A DNA stretch of 64,000 bases from Nonomuraea harbinensis (GCF_019396385.1 NZ_JAHKRN010000012.1:62001-126000); one strand, 5' to 3'. Positions 8,666 to 17,487 are shown, counted from the first letter of the stretch. The notes: a model not told the origin generated them from the sequence alone. Numbers and translations: made by a program.

Positions 8666-8844
8666 CGCGACCCCCTCACGGTGACAGCGACGCAAGGTGC
8701 GCCGACTGGTCACTCACCAGTCAAGGCGCTCGGCAGGCCCGGCGGAAACACGCAATCCCAGCTAGCCTCATCAGCTGCGGCGATAGCGAGCCTGCGGGTA
8801 CGTTGCCGACGTGTCATGGCCGGCGCGGAAATGAACGCAGTGCC

Positions 8845-8872
8845 ACTTCCGGAATCACATCATTCCGGAAGT
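8845..8872. promoter_or_regulatory. 11-bp inverted repeat overlapping the -35 region of the DUF5994 promoter
   Basis: ACTTCCGGAAT, a 6-base spacer, then ATTCCGGAAGT: a perfect 11-bp inverted repeat. It ends eight bases before a TAGAAT hexamer (8880-8885), so a dimeric regulator bound here would cover the -35 position. Confidence 0.55.
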
Positions 8873-8875
8873 TGT

Positions 8876-8941
8876 GAGGTAGAATGAGGGTACCGAGGTT
8901 TTTTCGAGCGTTGGCATTCAGGTCTGCGTCACCCGCGGCGA
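8876..8941 (+). promoter_or_regulatory. Conserved promoter/leader block, copy 1 (upstream of DUF5994 gene 8981)
   Basis: GAGGTAGAATG, then TACCGAGG, then TTTCGAGCGTTGGCATTC, then GCGTC-CCCGCGGCGA. The same series occurs on the opposite strand at 20729-20795 upstream of another DUF5994 gene. TAGAAT is a plausible -10 hexamer; no good TTGACA is seen. The conservation extends ~50 bases into what would be the 5' leader. Confidence 0.55.
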
Positions 8942-8980
8942 ACCATCACCAGCCCCTGAGGCCCGGACAGGTCAGACGAC

Positions 8981-9469
8981 ATGACGCCGACACTATTTTC
9001 TCAGTCCGCACCGCTCAGCGCCTCCTCGGCGATCCCCCGGGCCGATTCCGCGCTACGGCTCATCCTCCACCCAGTGCCGAATCGGCGAGCCGTGGTGGAC
9101 GGGGCCTGGTGGCCCTACTCCCGCAACGCGGCCGCCGAGCTGCCCGGCCTGGTCGCCGCCGCTGACCGGCTGCTTGATCGAGTCACGCTCCGCGTCGGCG
9201 TCCATGGCGATACGTGGCAGAGCCTTACGCGCCGCATCCCCGCCCGCGGTCGGCAGATCCGCGTCAGCTGGTCCCGCCACACCGACCCGCGCTTGATCAT
9301 TCTCAGCTTCGCCACCGGCGACCCGGTCGTCTTGCTGATCATCCCGCCCGGCACCGCCGTCGGCACCGCAGAGGCCACACTCAGACTCGCCGCCCAGGAC
9401 ACCGCCGGCCTGACGCCTGACGACATCCTCACCCTGGCGGATCTGCCATCCGGCCCCCGGCGCGCCTGA
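8981..9469 (+). CDS. DUF5994 family protein (copy 1)
   Basis: 162 residues. It has the family hallmark VDGAWWPYSRNAAAELPGLV (about 38-57), then RVGVHGDTWQSL, an R-I--GR-I-V-W block, and LLIIPPGTAVGTA near the C-terminus. DUF5994 proteins are small cytoplasmic actinobacterial proteins of unknown function. This one stands alone behind the conserved leader block and an inverted repeat, and faces a convergent hypothetical gene. Three DUF5994 genes in one 12-kb region is unusual. Confidence 0.8.
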   Translation: MTPTLFSQSAPLSASSAIPRADSALRLILHPVPNRRAVVDGAWWPYSRNAAAELPGLVAAADRLLDRVTLRVGVHGDTWQSLTRRIPARGRQIRVSWSRHTDPRLIILSFATGDPVVLLIIPPGTAVGTAEATLRLAAQDTAGLTPDDILTLADLPSGPRRA

Positions 9470-9543
9470 CCCTCCGTGCGGCGACCGCCGGCAGCTCAGC
9501 CTACTAGGAGGCCGGGTCGATCACCGGTCGGCCTCTGACCGTT

Positions 9544-9963
9544 CTACGGGCGCCGCCTGTTGCCAGTGGCCGCTGCGGGACTGTCGCCCGTTCGGCTGAG
9601 CGTTGTCTCGCCGGCAGGGTTCATGAACTGGAAGCTCAAGGGGCGTGGGGTGGCGTTGATGCGGCGCGCGTACCAGCGTTGCACGGCGTGGTGTGCGAGG
9701 TCGAGGTCGAGGGTCTGCTGAGGGAGCAGGAGGCGGTGGTTGTCCGGGGTGGTGTGGACGCTGCCCTGCTGCCACAGGCGATGAGCTTGCCCGCGTTCGC
9801 GCTCAGGTACCTGAGGGCCGCAGGACAGATCCAGCCGCCATTCGCGTAAGACCTCGCCGTCACTGTCGATCTCGCACAGCGCTCCGGCGACGAAGCAGGT
9901 GCCCGTTGCCGTGATGGGCACCGCCCGGTAGAGGGGCCTGTCGATGTCGCGCAGCCAGTGCAC
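9544..9963 (-). CDS. Hypothetical protein next to DUF5994
   Basis: 139 residues from a GTG with AAAGGA seven bases upstream (start MHWLRDIDRPLYRAVPITAT). I do not recognise the family. The centre (FVAGALCEIDSDGEVLREWR) looks like a short beta-rich domain; the C-terminus is Arg/Pro-rich. It follows DUF5994 copy 2 on the same strand after a 51-bp gap and may be cotranscribed with it and the desaturase further upstream. Function unknown. Confidence 0.5.
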   Translation of the reverse strand: MHWLRDIDRPLYRAVPITATGTCFVAGALCEIDSDGEVLREWRLDLSCGPQVPERERGQAHRLWQQGSVHTTPDNHRLLLPQQTLDLDLAHHAVQRWYARRINATPRPLSFQFMNPAGETTLSRTGDSPAAATGNRRRP

Positions 9964-10014
9964 GGTGTGATCCTTTCTGCCGAGTGGTGGGGCACCCCTC
10001 CGCTGGAAGGCTGG

Positions 10015-10524
10015 TCAGGGCGCGGAGCTGCGGCGGGCGGGCTGTCGGGGCTGTCCGCCTTCGTTGTCCCAACGGGCCAGGCCGAGCGCGTTCGCGGCAG
10101 TGTCGGGGGTGTCCGGGTCTGAGGCGGTGAGGATGTCGCCGGGGCGGGTACGGCCGAGACATCGGGTGGCCAGGTTGAGCGCCTTGGCAGCGGCGGCCGG
10201 TGGGGTATCGGGTGGGATGACTAACAGGTTGAGATGCTCGACGCCCGGGATGATCAGGTTGACCATGTGGGGGTCGATGGTGCGGAACCAGCCCACTCTG
10301 ACCTGGCGGCCCGGGGCGGCGATGCGGCGCGGGATGTTGTGCCAGGTGTCGATGTTCAGGCCCACGCGCAGGACGCGCCGCTGCAGGTGCTGGTCGATGG
10401 CGGCGATCAGGGCGGGCAGTTCCGCGGCGGCGTCGTAGCCGGCGGGCCACCATGCCCCGTCCACAGCGCCCCGTCGTGCGAGGTCGGGATCCAAGCTGAG
10501 CCGCGCCTTTTCAGCGCCGGTCAT
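10015..10524 (-). CDS. DUF5994 family protein (copy 2)
   Basis: 169 residues with RRGAVDGAWWPAGYDAAAEL, then RVGLNIDTWHNIPRR and VGWFRTIDPHMVNLIIPGVE, collinear with the copies at 8981 and 20138. The ATG overlaps the stop of the desaturase gene by four bases (ATGA), so it is translationally coupled to lipid desaturation. The N-terminus is shorter than in the other copies. The coupling is the best clue to the function of DUF5994: a role at or near the membrane under stress is inferred. Confidence 0.8.
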   Translation of the reverse strand: MTGAEKARLSLDPDLARRGAVDGAWWPAGYDAAAELPALIAAIDQHLQRRVLRVGLNIDTWHNIPRRIAAPGRQVRVGWFRTIDPHMVNLIIPGVEHLNLLVIPPDTPPAAAAKALNLATRCLGRTRPGDILTASDPDTPDTAANALGLARWDNEGGQPRQPARRSSAP

Positions 10525-11480
10525 GAGGACGGCTCGCGGCGTCGCGCGGCCAGGCGCGCCGGGGTCGGCCAGCGTACGTCACCGGCCCAGCCGAGCCTCT
10601 CCAGCCACCTGATCAGCCGGGCGGAGATGTCGATCTGTCCTGGCAGCACGCCGTGGCGGGCGCAGGTGGGGTCGGCGTGGTGGCCGTTGTGCCAGCTCTC
10701 GCCGAACGACAGGATCGCCAGCGGCCAGAAGTTCGCGGCCCGGTCTCCGGCCCGGGTCCTCAGCGGCCGCTCGCCGAAGACGTGGCAGACGGAGTTGATC
10801 GACCAGGTGACGTGGTGCAGCAGCGCGAGCCGTACCAGCGAGCCCCAGAAGAACGCGGTCACCGCCCCCCGCCAGGTGCCGGTGGCCAGCAGGCCGACGG
10901 CGGACGGCAGCAGCAGCGAGACCGCCACCAGCGGCCCGAACAAGCGATCCACCCGTACCATGTCGCCGTCGGCGAGCAGGTCCTTGGCGAAACGCTTCCG
11001 GTTGGTGACATCACGCCCGAACATCCAGCCGACATGCGCGAACACCAGCCCCTTGGCCAGGCCGCGCACGCTGTGCCCGTAGCGCCAGGGCGAGTGCGGA
11101 TCGCCGTCACGGTCGGCGAAGGCGTGATGGCGCCGGTGATCGGCCACCCACTGGATGACCGAGCCCTGCACCGCCAGAGACCCGGCCACCGCCAGGCCGA
11201 TCCGCAGCCATCGCCGGGCTTTGAACGCGCCGTGGGTGAGATGGCGGTGGAAGCCCACCGTGACGCCGAGCCCGGTCAGTACGTACGCGACGGCGGCGAT
11301 CGCCACGTCGGTCCAACTGAGTCCCCACCCCCATGCCACCGGTATCGCGGCAGCCAGTGCCGCGAACGGCACCAGGACGAACACCCACAACGCGACCACC
11401 GCCGCGACCGGTTTGCGCCCATCGACGATAGGCGCCACGCCGGACCGCTCCCGATCGACGCCCGTATCTGTCAAAGCCAT
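10521..11480 (-). CDS. Acyl-CoA/fatty acid desaturase (copy 2)
   Basis: 319 residues from ATG 11480, with GAGGAAG upstream; the frame runs open for 53 more codons but the protein begins naturally at MALTDTGVDRERS. The three histidine boxes are HRHLTH, HRRHH and HNGHH, with four or more membrane helices between them. The C-terminus reads RLGWAGDVRWPTPARLA, closely matching RLGWAGNVHWPDQKRI in copy 1. The copies therefore arose from one ancestor. It leads a coupled pair with DUF5994 copy 2. Confidence 0.9.
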   Translation of the reverse strand: MALTDTGVDRERSGVAPIVDGRKPVAAVVALWVFVLVPFAALAAAIPVAWGWGLSWTDVAIAAVAYVLTGLGVTVGFHRHLTHGAFKARRWLRIGLAVAGSLAVQGSVIQWVADHRRHHAFADRDGDPHSPWRYGHSVRGLAKGLVFAHVGWMFGRDVTNRKRFAKDLLADGDMVRVDRLFGPLVAVSLLLPSAVGLLATGTWRGAVTAFFWGSLVRLALLHHVTWSINSVCHVFGERPLRTRAGDRAANFWPLAILSFGESWHNGHHADPTCARHGVLPGQIDISARLIRWLERLGWAGDVRWPTPARLAARRREPSS

Positions 11481-11654
11481 GCCTGCTTCCTCCCCCTCGC
11501 ACGGCAGCGTCCTTATTCGGCCCGTGGGATCAGGCAATCCACCTGCCCATGCACACGGAGGCCACACCCTTGGTCCATGACCAGGCTTCGGACAGGCGAG
11601 GGACAGAGCCGCAGATCGATGTCGCGCCGTGAAACCCACCCGTCTCCGAGCCTG

Positions 11655-12794
11655 TCAATCCTTCTGCTCGGGTTCCTTCTCCGGAGGTACGGCCTGCGAC
11701 GGTGGGCCTGGAGGCGGTCCCGCCGGAAGGGGGATCGGATCGTCCTTGAAGAGTTCGGGCACGGCCCGGTAGAGAATGGCGGTGATCGGCACGGCCACGA
11801 CCGCGCCCGCGATCCCTGCCAGGATGCCGCCGACGGCCAGCACGATGATGATCGCCAGCGGGTGGAAGTGCAGCACCCGGCCGACGATCAGCGGCTGGAG
11901 CACATGGTTCTCCAGTTGCTGCTCGACGATCAGGATGCCGACGAAGATCAGCGCGTAGATCGGGCCCTTCGCGCCGAGCGTGACCAGCGTCGCGACCGCA
12001 CCGGCGAAGAGGATGCCGACGATCGGGATGAAGCTGGCCAGGAAGATCAGCACGGCGAGTGCCGCCCAGAGCGGGACGCCCATGATGGCCAGCACCAGAC
12101 CCATGAGCACGCCGTGCACCGCGGCCACGGCCACCGTGCCCTGCACGTAGTGCGACAGCGTGGTCCAGGCGGTCCGTCCGGCGCGGTCCACCCGCGGCGC
12201 CATCCTGCCGAACCCCTTGAGGAACCAGGACCAGATCCGGTCACCATCCTTGAGCAGGAAGAACGTCACGAACAGCAGGAGCACGATCGAGGCCAGTACC
12301 TCGACCACCACCACGGTGCCCGCGAGAACCGTCGAGGTGATCTGCTGCTGCCGCTCGGCGATCAGCTTGGCGATGTCGTCCACCCAGCCGCTGAGCTGGA
12401 TGGGCTGGATGTTCAGGGGGCCGGTGTAGAGCCAGTCCTCCACCGTCTGGGCCGTCTGCCTGACCTGTGTGACCAGGCCGGGGAACTCCGCGTTGGCCCG
12501 GACGCCGATGATCCAGCCCGTCCCGCTCAGCACGGCGAGGCCGACGAGCATGGTGAGCCAGGTGGCGTAGATCGCCGGCAGGCCCGACGCGCGCAGCCGT
12601 CGGGTGAGCGGGAACAGCAGCGCGGTCAGCAGCAGGGCGATCGCCACGGGCAAGGCTATGAGGCGCATCGTGGCCACGAAGCCGAACACATAGTTGGCCA
12701 CGATGCCGATGACGATCAGACAGGCGCACCACGCGGCAATCCTGGCCAAGGTCGCGGGGACTAACCGCAACAGGCGCTCCTGGGGTGAATCCAT
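11655..12794 (-). CDS. AI-2E family transporter (PerM/YdiK-like permease)
   Basis: 379 residues from ATG 12794 (MDSPQERLLRLVPATLARIA). About eight membrane helices: paired helices at the N-terminus, a soluble middle domain (about 90-180) and a C-terminal helix cluster containing LASFIPIVGILFAGAVATLV and PLIVGRVLHFHPLAIIIVL, which are typical of the AI-2E family. The tail is Pro-rich. Substrates vary in this family (signals, ions, lipids) and cannot be told from sequence. It diverges from the YihY gene over a shared 194-bp promoter region. Confidence 0.85.
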   Translation of the reverse strand: MDSPQERLLRLVPATLARIAAWCACLIVIGIVANYVFGFVATMRLIALPVAIALLLTALLFPLTRRLRASGLPAIYATWLTMLVGLAVLSGTGWIIGVRANAEFPGLVTQVRQTAQTVEDWLYTGPLNIQPIQLSGWVDDIAKLIAERQQQITSTVLAGTVVVVEVLASIVLLLFVTFFLLKDGDRIWSWFLKGFGRMAPRVDRAGRTAWTTLSHYVQGTVAVAAVHGVLMGLVLAIMGVPLWAALAVLIFLASFIPIVGILFAGAVATLVTLGAKGPIYALIFVGILIVEQQLENHVLQPLIVGRVLHFHPLAIIIVLAVGGILAGIAGAVVAVPITAILYRAVPELFKDDPIPLPAGPPPGPPSQAVPPEKEPEQKD

Positions 12795-12988
12795 GCACGA
12801 GAGCTTCCCCACCGTCCGGAAATAGGCGCGCTTTCCGGTTTGGAGTAAGGGAATCAAAGAATAAAATTCGCATCACGGGTAGGTCATCTGCCCCATCGGC
12901 TTCTCACGACGGCACGGTGAGCCATTTTCTGTGAAACGACCGCGGCACGTGCTCATGGCCGCATTCCGCCGATGTACCGGCCAGGGCC
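12795..12988. promoter_or_regulatory. Divergent promoter region between AI-2E and YihY genes
   Basis: An AT-rich core at 12848-12870 lies in otherwise GC-rich DNA. On the plus strand GAAT, 14 bases, GGGTAG (12859-12882) loosely fits the sigma-B-type pattern GNNT-N14-16-GGGTAC of streptomycetes, with one mismatch. Which factor is used is uncertain. Confidence 0.3.
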
Positions 12989-13906
12989 ATGAGCGGCGCA
13001 CGGCGCTGGGCCGGCTGGCTGGCGGAAGGCTGGAAGAACGCGAGGAGCCGGCACGGCTGGTTGGATCACACAGCGCGCGCCCTGGTCCGCTACGACAAGG
13101 CCCACGCAGGCCGGCTGTCGGCCGCCCTCACCTACTACGCCTTCTTCGCCACCTTCGCCCTGGTCCTGCTGGGGTTCGCCATCCTCAGCCGCGTCCTGAA
13201 CTCTCCAGCGGCACTGGGCCAGGTGCAGCTCTACCTGAGCGGCACCTTCCCGCGCCTGGACGTCCAGGCTCTGCGCAATGCGGGGGGAACGGCCGGGCTC
13301 GTGGCCTGCGTGGCGCTGCCATTGACGGGCCTGTTCTGGATGGACACCCTGCGCTCGGCGACCAGGGCGATCTGGCGGCTCGATCAGTACCCGGGCAACT
13401 TCTTCCTGCGCCAGATCATCGACCTGGGCATCGTGGCGGGGCTCGGGACACTGCTCTCGCTGTCGCTTGCCGTCGCCTTCGCCGCGGAGTGGGTGCTGGC
13501 CTGGCTTGTGGTGAGCACCGTGGGCGTGGACGCCGCCCCCGCGCAGTGGATGCTGCCGGTGGCGGCGTTCGTGCTGGGAATCGGGGTCAACACCTTGCTG
13601 GCCATCGCGCTGCTGACTGCGCCACCACGGTTGCACCTGCCGCTGCGGCGGGTGATCGGGCCGGCGTTGGTCATCACGATCGGCCTGGAGATCCTCAAGA
13701 CTCTCGGCCAGGTCGTGCTCAACCTCACCGCCGCGAACCCCGCGTACCAGGTGGTCACCGGAGCGGTGGCGATGCTGCTCTTCCTCAAGGTGCTCAACCA
13801 GCTCATCCTGTTCGCCACCGCGCTGGCGGCCACCAGCACCACCGGAGACGTCACCGACCTGGCCACTCGGCCGGGTCCGCCGAGCTGCGATCAGCTCCGG
13901 CGATGA
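12989..13906 (+). CDS. YihY/virulence factor BrkB family membrane protein
   Basis: 305 residues with six predicted membrane helices and the family motif LSAALTYYAFFATFALVLLG near residues 43-62. The Trp/Arg-rich stretch around WRLDQYPGNFFLRQIIDLG is also typical. YihY proteins are inner-membrane proteins of poorly defined role, often within stress loci. The gene is monocistronic and divergent from the AI-2E gene; both sit inside the duplicated stress island. The C-terminal 20 residues are short and polar. Confidence 0.85.
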   Translation: MSGARRWAGWLAEGWKNARSRHGWLDHTARALVRYDKAHAGRLSAALTYYAFFATFALVLLGFAILSRVLNSPAALGQVQLYLSGTFPRLDVQALRNAGGTAGLVACVALPLTGLFWMDTLRSATRAIWRLDQYPGNFFLRQIIDLGIVAGLGTLLSLSLAVAFAAEWVLAWLVVSTVGVDAAPAQWMLPVAAFVLGIGVNTLLAIALLTAPPRLHLPLRRVIGPALVITIGLEILKTLGQVVLNLTAANPAYQVVTGAVAMLLFLKVLNQLILFATALAATSTTGDVTDLATRPGPPSCDQLRR

Positions 13907-14016
13907 GGTTTGCTCAGAACGCCCATATCCGTCTCCGGGCAGGTGGGGTTGACTGACAGTGCCCGGTTACCTGGCTTCGGGCAGGATGCGCCGGCGACAT
14001 TGGAGCGGAGGCGGTC

Positions 14017-14646
14017 ATGGCCACCGAGACCATGATGTGGGTGGCGGTCGTCGTCGGGGTGATGACGGTGATGCCGGCCGTCGGCTTCTTCTTGTTGCAC
14101 CGGCGTCGAGATCGCCTGCGCGAGCGCTTCGGCCCCGAGTACGGACGCACTGTCGCCGCGGCGGGTGACCGCCGGGCGGCCGAGCGTGAGCTGCGGGCCC
14201 GCCGAGCACGAACAGGGCCACTCGACGTACAGCCGCTCGACTCCGACGCACACCGCGGCTACGCCGACCGGTGGGCCGCGGTTCAGCACCGTTTCGTGAA
14301 CGAGCCGAGCCCCGCGGTCAGCGAGGCCGATCTGCTGGTACGGGCCGTCATGGCCAAGCGCGGATATGCCACTGAGGACTTCGCGCAGCAGGCCTCCGAG
14401 TTGTCGCTGCGACACAGTCGCGCCCTGGAGCGCTATCGCCAAGCCCATGAGATCAGCGGGCGCGCCACGAGCGGCTGGGTGTCCATCCAGGAACTGCGGC
14501 AGGCCATGGCGCACTATCACGCCTTGTTCGACGCGCTCCTCGGCGGCGACCAGCAGCCTCTCCGCGCTCGGGCTGCCGCGCGATCGCTGCGGGGCGCTCA
14601 GGAGGCCGAGAGCCGAGCACCCGCGACGGCTGAACCCAGCCCGTGA
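14017..14646 (+). CDS. Conserved actinobacterial membrane-anchored protein
   Basis: 209 residues with GGAGG six bases before the ATG. One N-terminal transmembrane helix (about 7-27) is followed by RRRDRLRERFGPEYGRTV and a cytoplasmic helical domain (about 60-165) containing RWAAVQHRFVNEPSPAV, LVRAVMAKRGY and ERYRQAHEISGRATSG. I recognise the pattern as a recurrent actinobacterial hypothetical but no function is known. A decayed second copy is at about 17725-17955. It is followed after 34 bp by the DUF6328 gene. Confidence 0.7.
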   Translation: MATETMMWVAVVVGVMTVMPAVGFFLLHRRRDRLRERFGPEYGRTVAAAGDRRAAERELRARRARTGPLDVQPLDSDAHRGYADRWAAVQHRFVNEPSPAVSEADLLVRAVMAKRGYATEDFAQQASELSLRHSRALERYRQAHEISGRATSGWVSIQELRQAMAHYHALFDALLGGDQQPLRARAAARSLRGAQEAESRAPATAEPSP

Positions 14647-14680
14647 GCCTGCCGCGGAAACTCACGGAGGTGTCAGGCCT

Positions 14681-15268
14681 ATGGCGTTGCCTCGGCAAGA
14701 GAGCCAAGGCCGTCTTCTCACCGATGGCGAACCGGCCGCCGGGGCGGCCGAGGTGAGCAGCGCCGACGAAAGCCACAAGGAACGCATCGACCGTGAACTG
14801 TCCGAGCTCCTGCAGGGCCTGCGGGTCATGGTGACCGGGGTGCAGGTGCTGTTCGCATTTTTGCTGGCTATGCCGTTTCAGAGCGGCTTCGCCAAGGTGG
14901 ACACCTCGGGCCTCTGGCTGTTCTTCATCGCGTTTACGGGGTCGGCGACCGCCTCGGTCTGTTTCATCACGCCCGCTGTTCAGCACCGGCTGCTGTTTCG
15001 TACCGGGCTGAAAGAGAAGATCGTGCATCGCGCCAACGACCTGGGGCTGGCCGGTGCCGTATCGTTGGCGGTCGCGGTCACCGCCGCGATGGCTCTGGTG
15101 GCCGAGGTCGTGCTCGGCAACTGGCTCGCCATCGTGTTCGGAGCCGCGGTGGCAGTGGCCACCTGCTGGTTGTGGCTCCTGCAGCCGATCATCGACCTGC
15201 GCCGGCAGGCACGGGCCACCCCACTGCAGACAACACACCATGAGGACCAGTCGGGGGACGGTGAGTAG
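14681..15268 (+). CDS. DUF6328 family membrane protein
   Basis: 195 residues from ATG 14681, with CGGAGG ten bases upstream. A soluble N-terminus with ESHKERIDRELSELLQGLRV leads into four membrane helices (about 55-175), with QVLFAFLLAMPFQSGFAK at the first helix. This is the DUF6328 pattern. Function unknown; it probably shares a transcript with the preceding membrane-anchored protein. Confidence 0.75.
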   Translation: MALPRQESQGRLLTDGEPAAGAAEVSSADESHKERIDRELSELLQGLRVMVTGVQVLFAFLLAMPFQSGFAKVDTSGLWLFFIAFTGSATASVCFITPAVQHRLLFRTGLKEKIVHRANDLGLAGAVSLAVAVTAAMALVAEVVLGNWLAIVFGAAVAVATCWLWLLQPIIDLRRQARATPLQTTHHEDQSGDGE

Positions 15269-15334
15269 GCCCCGAGGCGGGAGGCGAGATACGCGGTCCA
15301 AACCCTTCCCGGGGAGAGTCCATGGACATCGATG

Positions 15335-16894
15335 TCAGCCCATGGCCGTGCGCGCCCAGCGGAGCGCGGCGGTGGGATCCATCCCGGGTGGGACGCGGTC
15401 GGCGGGGCTGCGGCTGAGCCACTGGTCGATGAGCCGGCCCAGTTGTTCGGGCACGTCCGGGGTGAGATGGTCGGCGCGTTCGGGACGCGTGCCGGATTGC
15501 ATCAGGTGGCGCACCTGCAGCAGGTCAGCATCCGCGCCGACAGCGGATTCGATCTCACGTCGCAGCGGCGCCAGGCCGGTCAGCAGCCAGTAGGCCAGGG
15601 CGCCGACGCCGTACAAGTCGGACAGAGTGCTGGGGGCGGCGTCGGCGGCGCCAAGTTGCTCGGGGCTGGCGAACCACTTGGTGCCGCCGGGAACCACGGT
15701 GGAGACGCTCTCGCCCGCCTGGTGTAGCTGGGACATTCCCCAATCGATGATCCTGATGTTGGTGAGGCCGTCCAGCACGACATTCTGCGGCTTGATGTCC
15801 AGGTGGATGATGTTGCTCGCGGCGGCGGCCTGCAGCCCGGCCAGCACCTGATCCAGGACCCACAGGCCCCACTTCAGCGAGACGCCGACGCCTGGCCGCT
15901 GTTGGAGGTGGAGGTTGAGGCTGCCCGGTTGGTACAGCGGCGAGATGAGGTAGGCCGCCTGCGACCTGCGGTCCTGACCGGAGTAGAGGATCTGCCCGAT
16001 GTGCGGGTCGTGCAGGCGCATGCCGCGGACTTCCTTCAGGAAGGTACGGAACCGCTGGGGATAGTCGTTGGCCTGGTGGAACACCTTGGCCACGACGATA
16101 GTGGCGGGGTCGGCGAGTTCGTAGGCCTTGTACAGCGTGGCCATGGCGCTGGCGTCGGCGTTCAACGGTGCGTAGACGCGCCAGCGGTCGTCGAGCACCA
16201 TGATCGGCGCGGGACCGTCGCCGTCGGTTGGGGCGGGCGCCGGGTGCGTGCTCTGGCCCGCCCGGTCCGCCATGGCGTGCAGCCGCGGCAGATACCGGCT
16301 CTGCGCATGCTGCAATGTGGCCGAGGCGATGATCTGCTCGGCATCGGTGCGGGCCTGGGCGATGATCGCGGCGGCCTCGATCCGGGCTTCTTGGAGCATC
16401 TGATGGCGCAGCCGGTCCCGCCCGGTTGCTGCCACGGCGGGTGGTTGGGGGTGAGGCCGAGCGGTCCTTCCGCTGCCGGCTGGGAGAACAGACATGGGCG
16501 CACGAGGTCTCAGCACGCTGCCGCAGGGCCGGACCCGACCCCGCCCCGTACCTCTGCCCGGGATGGTGCCGTACATGGGGAAGTTACGGTCAAGGTCGGT
16601 GAGACGCAGCACCTTGGCCACATGTGGGCGGGGGGCGGCCAGGCCGATGACGATGTTCAGGGTTCTGGCCCGGTGCTGGACGCCGACCACGACGCCCAGG
16701 CCGGCGGCGTCGCAGAACGACACCCCGGACAGGTCGAGGATGAGCAGGCCGGTGCTGCGTTGCAAGGCACGCTGCAGGCGTTCGCGTACCGTCTCGCGGG
16801 TGCCGAGATCGAGCTCGCCGCGCAGGCGCACGACGGTGGCGGCGGCGGGGACGAGCCACAGGCCTGCCCCGGGGTGGGTGCGGAGAGTGATCAT
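15335..16894 (-). CDS. STAS domain-Ser/Thr protein kinase fusion
   Basis: 519 residues from ATG 16894 (GGAG upstream). Residues 1-110 are a STAS (anti-sigma-factor antagonist) domain: VVRLRGELDLGTRETVRERL, then LILDLSGVSFCDAAGLGVVV. A Pro/Arg linker and a helical segment (160-210) lead to a Hanks-type kinase (about 235-510) with Lys270, HLDIKPQN (catalytic Asp366), DWG at 384-386 in place of DFG, and SPEQL. The phospho-acceptor Ser normally following the STAS Asp is Ala (CDAAGLG). Translation could also start at ATG 16495, giving a 386-residue kinase alone. No membrane helix or PASTA domain is present. Confidence 0.75.
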   Translation of the reverse strand: MITLRTHPGAGLWLVPAAATVVRLRGELDLGTRETVRERLQRALQRSTGLLILDLSGVSFCDAAGLGVVVGVQHRARTLNIVIGLAAPRPHVAKVLRLTDLDRNFPMYGTIPGRGTGRGRVRPCGSVLRPRAPMSVLPAGSGRTARPHPQPPAVAATGRDRLRHQMLQEARIEAAAIIAQARTDAEQIIASATLQHAQSRYLPRLHAMADRAGQSTHPAPAPTDGDGPAPIMVLDDRWRVYAPLNADASAMATLYKAYELADPATIVVAKVFHQANDYPQRFRTFLKEVRGMRLHDPHIGQILYSGQDRRSQAAYLISPLYQPGSLNLHLQQRPGVGVSLKWGLWVLDQVLAGLQAAAASNIIHLDIKPQNVVLDGLTNIRIIDWGMSQLHQAGESVSTVVPGGTKWFASPEQLGAADAAPSTLSDLYGVGALAYWLLTGLAPLRREIESAVGADADLLQVRHLMQSGTRPERADHLTPDVPEQLGRLIDQWLSRSPADRVPPGMDPTAALRWARTAMG

Positions 16895-17058
16895 AAGGTG
16901 CTCCGATCGTGGGACAGCGCCTTGATCCGGGCATAGCGGCGATAGAGGCTCCGCGATGAGGGCGGGTGATGGTGCTGCGCAGGTGGGCGGCGGTGCCCCG
17001 CCGAGGGCGCCCAGCCGCGGAGCCGGTGGACTCATGAGTGAGCTGGGCCAGGTGTGGG

Positions 17059-17487
17059 TCAGCCGGGTCGCGCCGATGCCTGCAGGTGGAGACCGGGCGT
17101 CTGGTGCCAGCCGGTGAGCTCGAGCAGGCGTCGCATCTGTGGAGGCACCGAGCACAACGTCAGGGTATGGTCGGCGCTGCCGTCGTGGATTGCGGTGGCG
17201 GCGCCGACGAGGGCGCGCAGGCAGCCGACGTCGATGAACTCCAGGCCGCTCAGATCTACGCAGAAGTCGCCGCCTCCGCTCGACAGTGGGGCCAGCGCGC
17301 GCCTCAGCGCGGGCAGGGTGGAGCGGTCGAGCTCGCCCTCGATTCGCAGGCCCGCGTACTCGGCGAGCGGAGTGATGCGCAGGAGGCGGTCGGTGGCGGC
17401 CGTGAACGGAGGGAACGTGATCACGAGCCGTTCGATCAGGGCGGCGATCACGAGTGCGGCGGCGCTCGCGGCGTGCGTGGTGTTCAT
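17059..17487 (-). CDS. STAS-domain protein (anti-sigma-factor antagonist-like)
   Basis: 142 residues from ATG 17487 (MNTTHAASAAALV). An Ala/Leu-rich N-terminal helix of ~35 residues precedes a STAS domain: LRIEGELDRSTLPALRRAL, then FCVDLSGLEFIDVGCLRALV. The residue after the conserved Asp is Val rather than Ser/Thr, so canonical phosphorylation at that site is not possible. It lies upstream of the STAS-kinase gene on the same strand (164-bp gap) and probably works in the same partner-switching circuit as the PP2C phosphatase at 22165. Binding partners are unknown. Confidence 0.75.
   Translation of the reverse strand: MNTTHAASAAALVIAALIERLVITFPPFTAATDRLLRITPLAEYAGLRIEGELDRSTLPALRRALAPLSSGGGDFCVDLSGLEFIDVGCLRALVGAATAIHDGSADHTLTLCSVPPQMRRLLELTGWHQTPGLHLQASARPG

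Noticed and set aside
8876..8985. Leader peptide from ATG 8884 in front of DUF5994 copy 1
   Set aside because: The matching frame at copy 2 has no equivalent start codon, so nucleotide-level conservation is the simpler reading.
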